Assembly: GCA_020849825.1 (NCBI GenBank)
Contig: JADZFP010000528.1
Span: forward strand, 1 to 7,555
DNA: 7,555 nt
From: Saprospiraceae bacterium
Lineage (GTDB): Bacteria > Bacteroidota > Bacteroidia > Chitinophagales > Saprospiraceae
Direction of reading: 5' to 3'
In this document: positions 6,232-7,555 of the stretch, one piece after another
How positions within the stretch are numbered: position 1 is the stretch's first letter
Layout: each line of letters opens with the position of its first letter
Program-made: the position numbers and the translations under genes
The notes under the pieces: model-generated
The model's input: only the letters and a program-made list of their open reading frames with translations
Told to the model about the DNA's origin: nothing
The model's database searches: none

Positions 6232-6390
6232 CCGGGCGCGATGAACTCGTCGAGGGAGGGCCTGATTGGCTGGCGGTCTTGTCCGGAGGGGTGGCGCTTG
6301 GCGTTTTTTGGGGCGGGGCCGCCGGGCGCGCTCGGGTCAAATATCGCTGGTTTGGGGAAAGGGTGAGACTGTTCGGCAGAGAAGTATCCC
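6232..6390. other. GC-rich spacer between hepT and ompA, no gene supported
   Basis: Strongly G-skewed on the plus strand and much richer in GC than the adjoining toxin gene. It holds small palindromes such as CTCGTCGAG (6246-6254) and a GGCGG-gg-CCGCC run near 6315, but no T-tracted hairpin that would end hepT transcription. A plus-strand frame of 87 codons (6186-6449) spans it, but that frame runs antisense into hepT and has no recognisable domain. Possibly leftover host sequence or a dispersed repeat at the edge of the AT-rich cassette. Confidence 0.35.
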
Positions 6391-6729
6391 TCAGATTTCT
6401 TTATTTATTTCTATTATTTCCTTTTGAAGGACAGGAAGGTACCGGTTAACTATGAGCCAGATCACATCATCAGAAACCGAATCGTAACCGTGAATAATTC
6501 GGTTTCGAGTATCTACAATTTTCCTTGAACCACTGATTTCAATATTGGGCTCTATACTTAAAATTCGGTTCATGGCTTCGCCAATTATCTCAATGTTTCG
6601 TTCTACTGCTCGCTTTGTCTTTAAATCTTTTTCAAATTCAAGGAAATTTCTAGGTTCGGGCAGGAACTCGTTTATTTCGTTTATGGCTTTTTCAATATCT
6701 TCAAGCCACACTTTGATTTCGTCTTGCAT
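6391..6729 (-). CDS. hepT: HepT-like ribonuclease toxin (type VII toxin-antitoxin)
   Basis: The 112-residue helical protein belongs to the HepT/DUF86 family of HEPN ribonucleases. The catalytic RX4HXY motif is present as RNRIIHGY: Arg75, His80 and Tyr82. Upstream, AVERNIEIIGEAMNRI (41-56) is a typical family helix. In characterised pairs the toxin cleaves RNA and is silenced when its partner MntA adds AMP to the motif tyrosine, here Tyr82. The start at 6729 (MQDEIKVWLEDI) is chosen because family similarity begins there; an in-frame ATG at 6804 would add 25 unlike residues inside mntA. It overlaps the 3' end of mntA by 29 nt in another frame, so the two are probably translationally coupled. 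It is AT-rich compared with the acylase and ompA genes, which suggests horizontal transfer. It appears intact. Confidence 0.9.
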   Translation of the reverse strand: MQDEIKVWLEDIEKAINEINEFLPEPRNFLEFEKDLKTKRAVERNIEIIGEAMNRILSIEPNIEISGSRKIVDTRNRIIHGYDSVSDDVIWLIVNRYLPVLQKEIIEINKEI

Positions 6730-7021
6730 ACACGAGCATTTTTTGCTTATTGACCAAATTCTCAAAGACCTTATTCTTAATGGCCTTTTGTTCCAGCAAA
6801 TCAATCTTACGCTTGAATATCCTTTCTAACTCGAATTTTAGTTCAAAATAGCTTTCTGCATATTCAATCGGGTCAGTAGACAAAATTGAAACAATAAAAT
6901 CAATATCGCTTTCAGCATCAAACTTGTCTGTGAGGACAGAACCAAAAGCGTAAAGTTCGTCGACATTATTGGCTGAGCAAGCCGCAGTCAACTCCTTTCG
7001 ATGTTTATTTATCAATTCCAT
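6701..7021 (-). CDS. mntA: MntA-like minimal nucleotidyltransferase antitoxin
   Basis: The 106-residue protein is a minimal nucleotidyltransferase (polymerase-beta-like fold). It carries the GSX10DXD signature: Gly27-Ser28, then Asp39 and Asp41, with a third metal-binding Asp at 74 in RKIDLLE. Known MntA proteins move AMP from ATP onto a tyrosine of the HepT toxin and so inactivate it. The antitoxin gene comes first, with the toxin gene overlapping its end by 29 nt. All catalytic residues are present, so the pair should be functional. The start at 7021 gives the normal N-terminus, just before the first helix. No strong promoter is seen nearby; the best Bacteroidota-like -7 box on this strand is at 7209-7216, about 190 nt upstream. 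Codon use is AT-rich, as for hepT. Confidence 0.9.
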   Translation of the reverse strand: MELINKHRKELTAACSANNVDELYAFGSVLTDKFDAESDIDFIVSILSTDPIEYAESYFELKFELERIFKRKIDLLEQKAIKNKVFENLVNKQKMLVYARRNQSVA

Positions 7022-7059
7022 GTTTTACTTTTTATACCAAATTGACAGTTGCTCTGGCA

Positions 7060-7110
7060 ATGGCGCTTCAATTTTTTTGCAAATTCATTAGAGTTATTGT
7101 TTGGCGCCAT
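7060..7110. repeat. Imperfect inverted repeat at the upstream edge of the TA cassette
   Basis: ATGGCGC (7060-7066) pairs with GCGCCAT (7104-7110). After an internal bulge (TT against TTTG) the stem continues as CAAT/ATTG (7069-7072 and 7096-7099). The enclosed 23 bases are AT-rich. It lies 39 bp upstream of the mntA start, where base composition shifts from AT-rich to GC-rich, so it may mark a cassette end or be an operator for the TA pair. Confidence 0.4.
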
Positions 7111-7177
7111 GCCCCCGGGTACTCGGGGCTGGGGCTGCGGACAGGCCGTTTGGCAGCATGGACAGCAAGCCGTTGGG

Positions 7178-7207
7178 TGTGCCCGGAACGGGTATCGAAC
7201 TTCCGTT
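7178..7207 (-). other. tRNA T-arm/acceptor-like fragment
   Basis: On the minus strand, GTTCGATACCCG followed by TTCCGGGCACA looks like the T-loop, the 3' side of the T-stem and the 3' acceptor strand of a tRNA. The stem AACGG/CCGTT (in plus coordinates 7187-7191 and 7203-7207) can form if two extra A are bulged out. No matching 5' acceptor strand, D-arm or anticodon arm lies upstream, so this is not a tRNA gene. It could be a remnant of a tRNA-type attachment site, or chance. Confidence 0.25.
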
Positions 7208-7208
7208 G

Positions 7209-7216
7209 CAAAAATA
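7209..7216 (-). promoter_or_regulatory. Bacteroidota -7 box on the minus strand
   Basis: Read on the minus strand the bases are TATTTTTG, a full match to TAnnTTTG. No TTG or TTTG sits 19-21 bases upstream, so only half of a promoter is supported. It lies 29 bp after the stop of the decayed T9SS gene and about 190 nt before mntA. It may have served a gene now lost, or may drive the mntA-hepT pair through a long leader. Confidence 0.35.
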
Positions 7217-7244
7217 ACCAAATTGCGTCGGACGTTGGGGGAAT

Positions 7245-7412
7245 TTAGCGTTGGATCAGTACTTCTTTGCGCGCATCCAGCCAATACAGTCCGGCGGGCA
7301 AGGCATAAAGGCCGATCTCTACGTTCGTTTCGGCTGCCGGAACCACTCCTTAATATACCAGGCTTCCCGTTTCGTCGTGCAAGGTGGGTAGTTTTTGGGA
7401 GAAGGTGGCAGG
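7245..7412 (-). pseudogene. Remnant of a T9SS C-terminal sorting domain
   Basis: One minus-strand frame reads LHDETGSLVY (7353-7382), a stop codon TAA (7350-7352), then GVVPAAET and NVEIGLYALPAGLYWL, and ends in LIQR with a stop at 7245-7247. This is the pattern of type A C-terminal sorting domains of the Bacteroidota type IX secretion system: a beta strand with a DETG-like turn, then L-x-x-LPAGLY-x-L and a basic C-terminal end. A glutamine or similar residue is usual where TAA stands, so a single CAA to TAA change could explain the break. A second in-frame stop, TAG, follows at 7413-7415 and nothing recognisable lies beyond it, so the gene body is lost. No ordinary ORF finder would report this fragment. 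It shows that the host had T9SS cargo. Confidence 0.6.
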
Positions 7413-7555
7413 CTAGTGCGTTGTCCTGCCCGCCGTTCTCATTGTTGGGCCGGGCGACCCCGGGGTTTTTGAGGGGCATCTGGCCTAAAAATGGTCGCTT
7501 AACCCCGATTGATCGTTGAAATTATCGACCCTGACACAAAAATCTGAACACACCC
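7413..7555. other. Window end, no gene supported
   Basis: No frame here gives a recognisable protein. The only structure seen is CCGGG-CGAC-CCCGG (7450-7463), followed after two G by TTTTT (7466-7470), a weak terminator-like hairpin on the plus strand. The rest may be further decayed sequence of the T9SS gene or its former neighbour. Confidence 0.3.

Noticed and set aside
6186..6449. 87-codon plus-strand frame between ompA and hepT
   Set aside because: Its last third is antisense to hepT, it lies over the G-quadruplex and GC-skewed spacer, and no domain or convincing ribosome site supports it.
7060..7110. Integron attC site upstream of the TA cassette
   Set aside because: The fold is roughly similar, but the ends do not match the RYYYAAC/GTTRRRY core sites and there is no integrase gene or second cassette in the window.
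7178..7207. A tRNA gene
   Set aside because: Only a T-arm and acceptor-3' likeness is present. The T-stem needs a two-base bulge, and the D-arm, anticodon arm and 5' acceptor strand are missing.
7049..7519. Long plus-strand frame over the right end, and its minus-strand counterpart (7012-7479)
   Set aside because: Neither shows a recognisable family. A different minus-strand frame holds a clear T9SS sorting-domain remnant, so these frames are by-products of decayed sequence.

Overview
The window looks like chromosome from a fairly GC-rich member of the Bacteroidota, perhaps Saprospiraceae or a relative. Three kinds of evidence support this. There are promoter-like sites of the Bacteroidota type (TAnnTTTG at -7). 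There is the decayed tail of a type IX secretion (T9SS) sorting domain. There is an OmpA protein carrying a calcium-binding thrombospondin type-3 (TSP3) repeat linker, which is common in this phylum. The phylum is an inference from these signs; the family is a guess.

Layout, left to right. A 24-bp tandem repeat (21-78) runs up to the stop codon of a single-domain asparaginase gene (minus, 77-601). A divergent promoter region separates it from a 54-residue, tryptophan-rich two-helix membrane protein (plus, 719-883). A 427-bp gap (884-1310) holds an imperfect palindrome with a T tract, a GC hairpin and a short AT-rich inverted repeat. Then comes a two-gene operon on the plus strand: a secreted or periplasmic penicillin-acylase-family Ntn hydrolase (1311-3758) and a four-helix membrane protein (3755-4144) joined by an ATGA overlap. 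The operon ends in a rho-independent terminator and a 45-bp-arm palindrome, which separate it from the convergent OmpA/TSP3 gene (minus, 4436-6097). Upstream of ompA are a small inverted repeat and a G-quadruplex motif.

The right part (about 6391-7021) is AT-rich and carries a type VII toxin-antitoxin pair on the minus strand: mntA (minimal nucleotidyltransferase antitoxin) followed by hepT (RNase toxin), overlapping by 29 nt. Base composition differs sharply from the rest: a hand count of 6541-6600 gives 22/60 G+C, against 38/60 for 2041-2100. Its upstream flank holds an inverted repeat, a tRNA T-arm/acceptor-like fragment and a promoter-like -7 box, then the eroded 3' end of a T9SS-sorted protein gene with an in-frame stop (7245-7412). 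This flank reads as a scar where accessory DNA was gained and a host gene was lost.

How the genes relate. The acylase and its small membrane partner are probably co-translated and may act together at the cell envelope, on an unknown amide substrate. The OmpA protein ties the outer membrane to peptidoglycan. MntA is expected to silence HepT by adenylylating its active-site tyrosine. No wholly new multi-gene system is evident. The least explained items are the acylase/four-helix pair, the 54-residue protein and the palindromic and repeat elements that fill the gaps.
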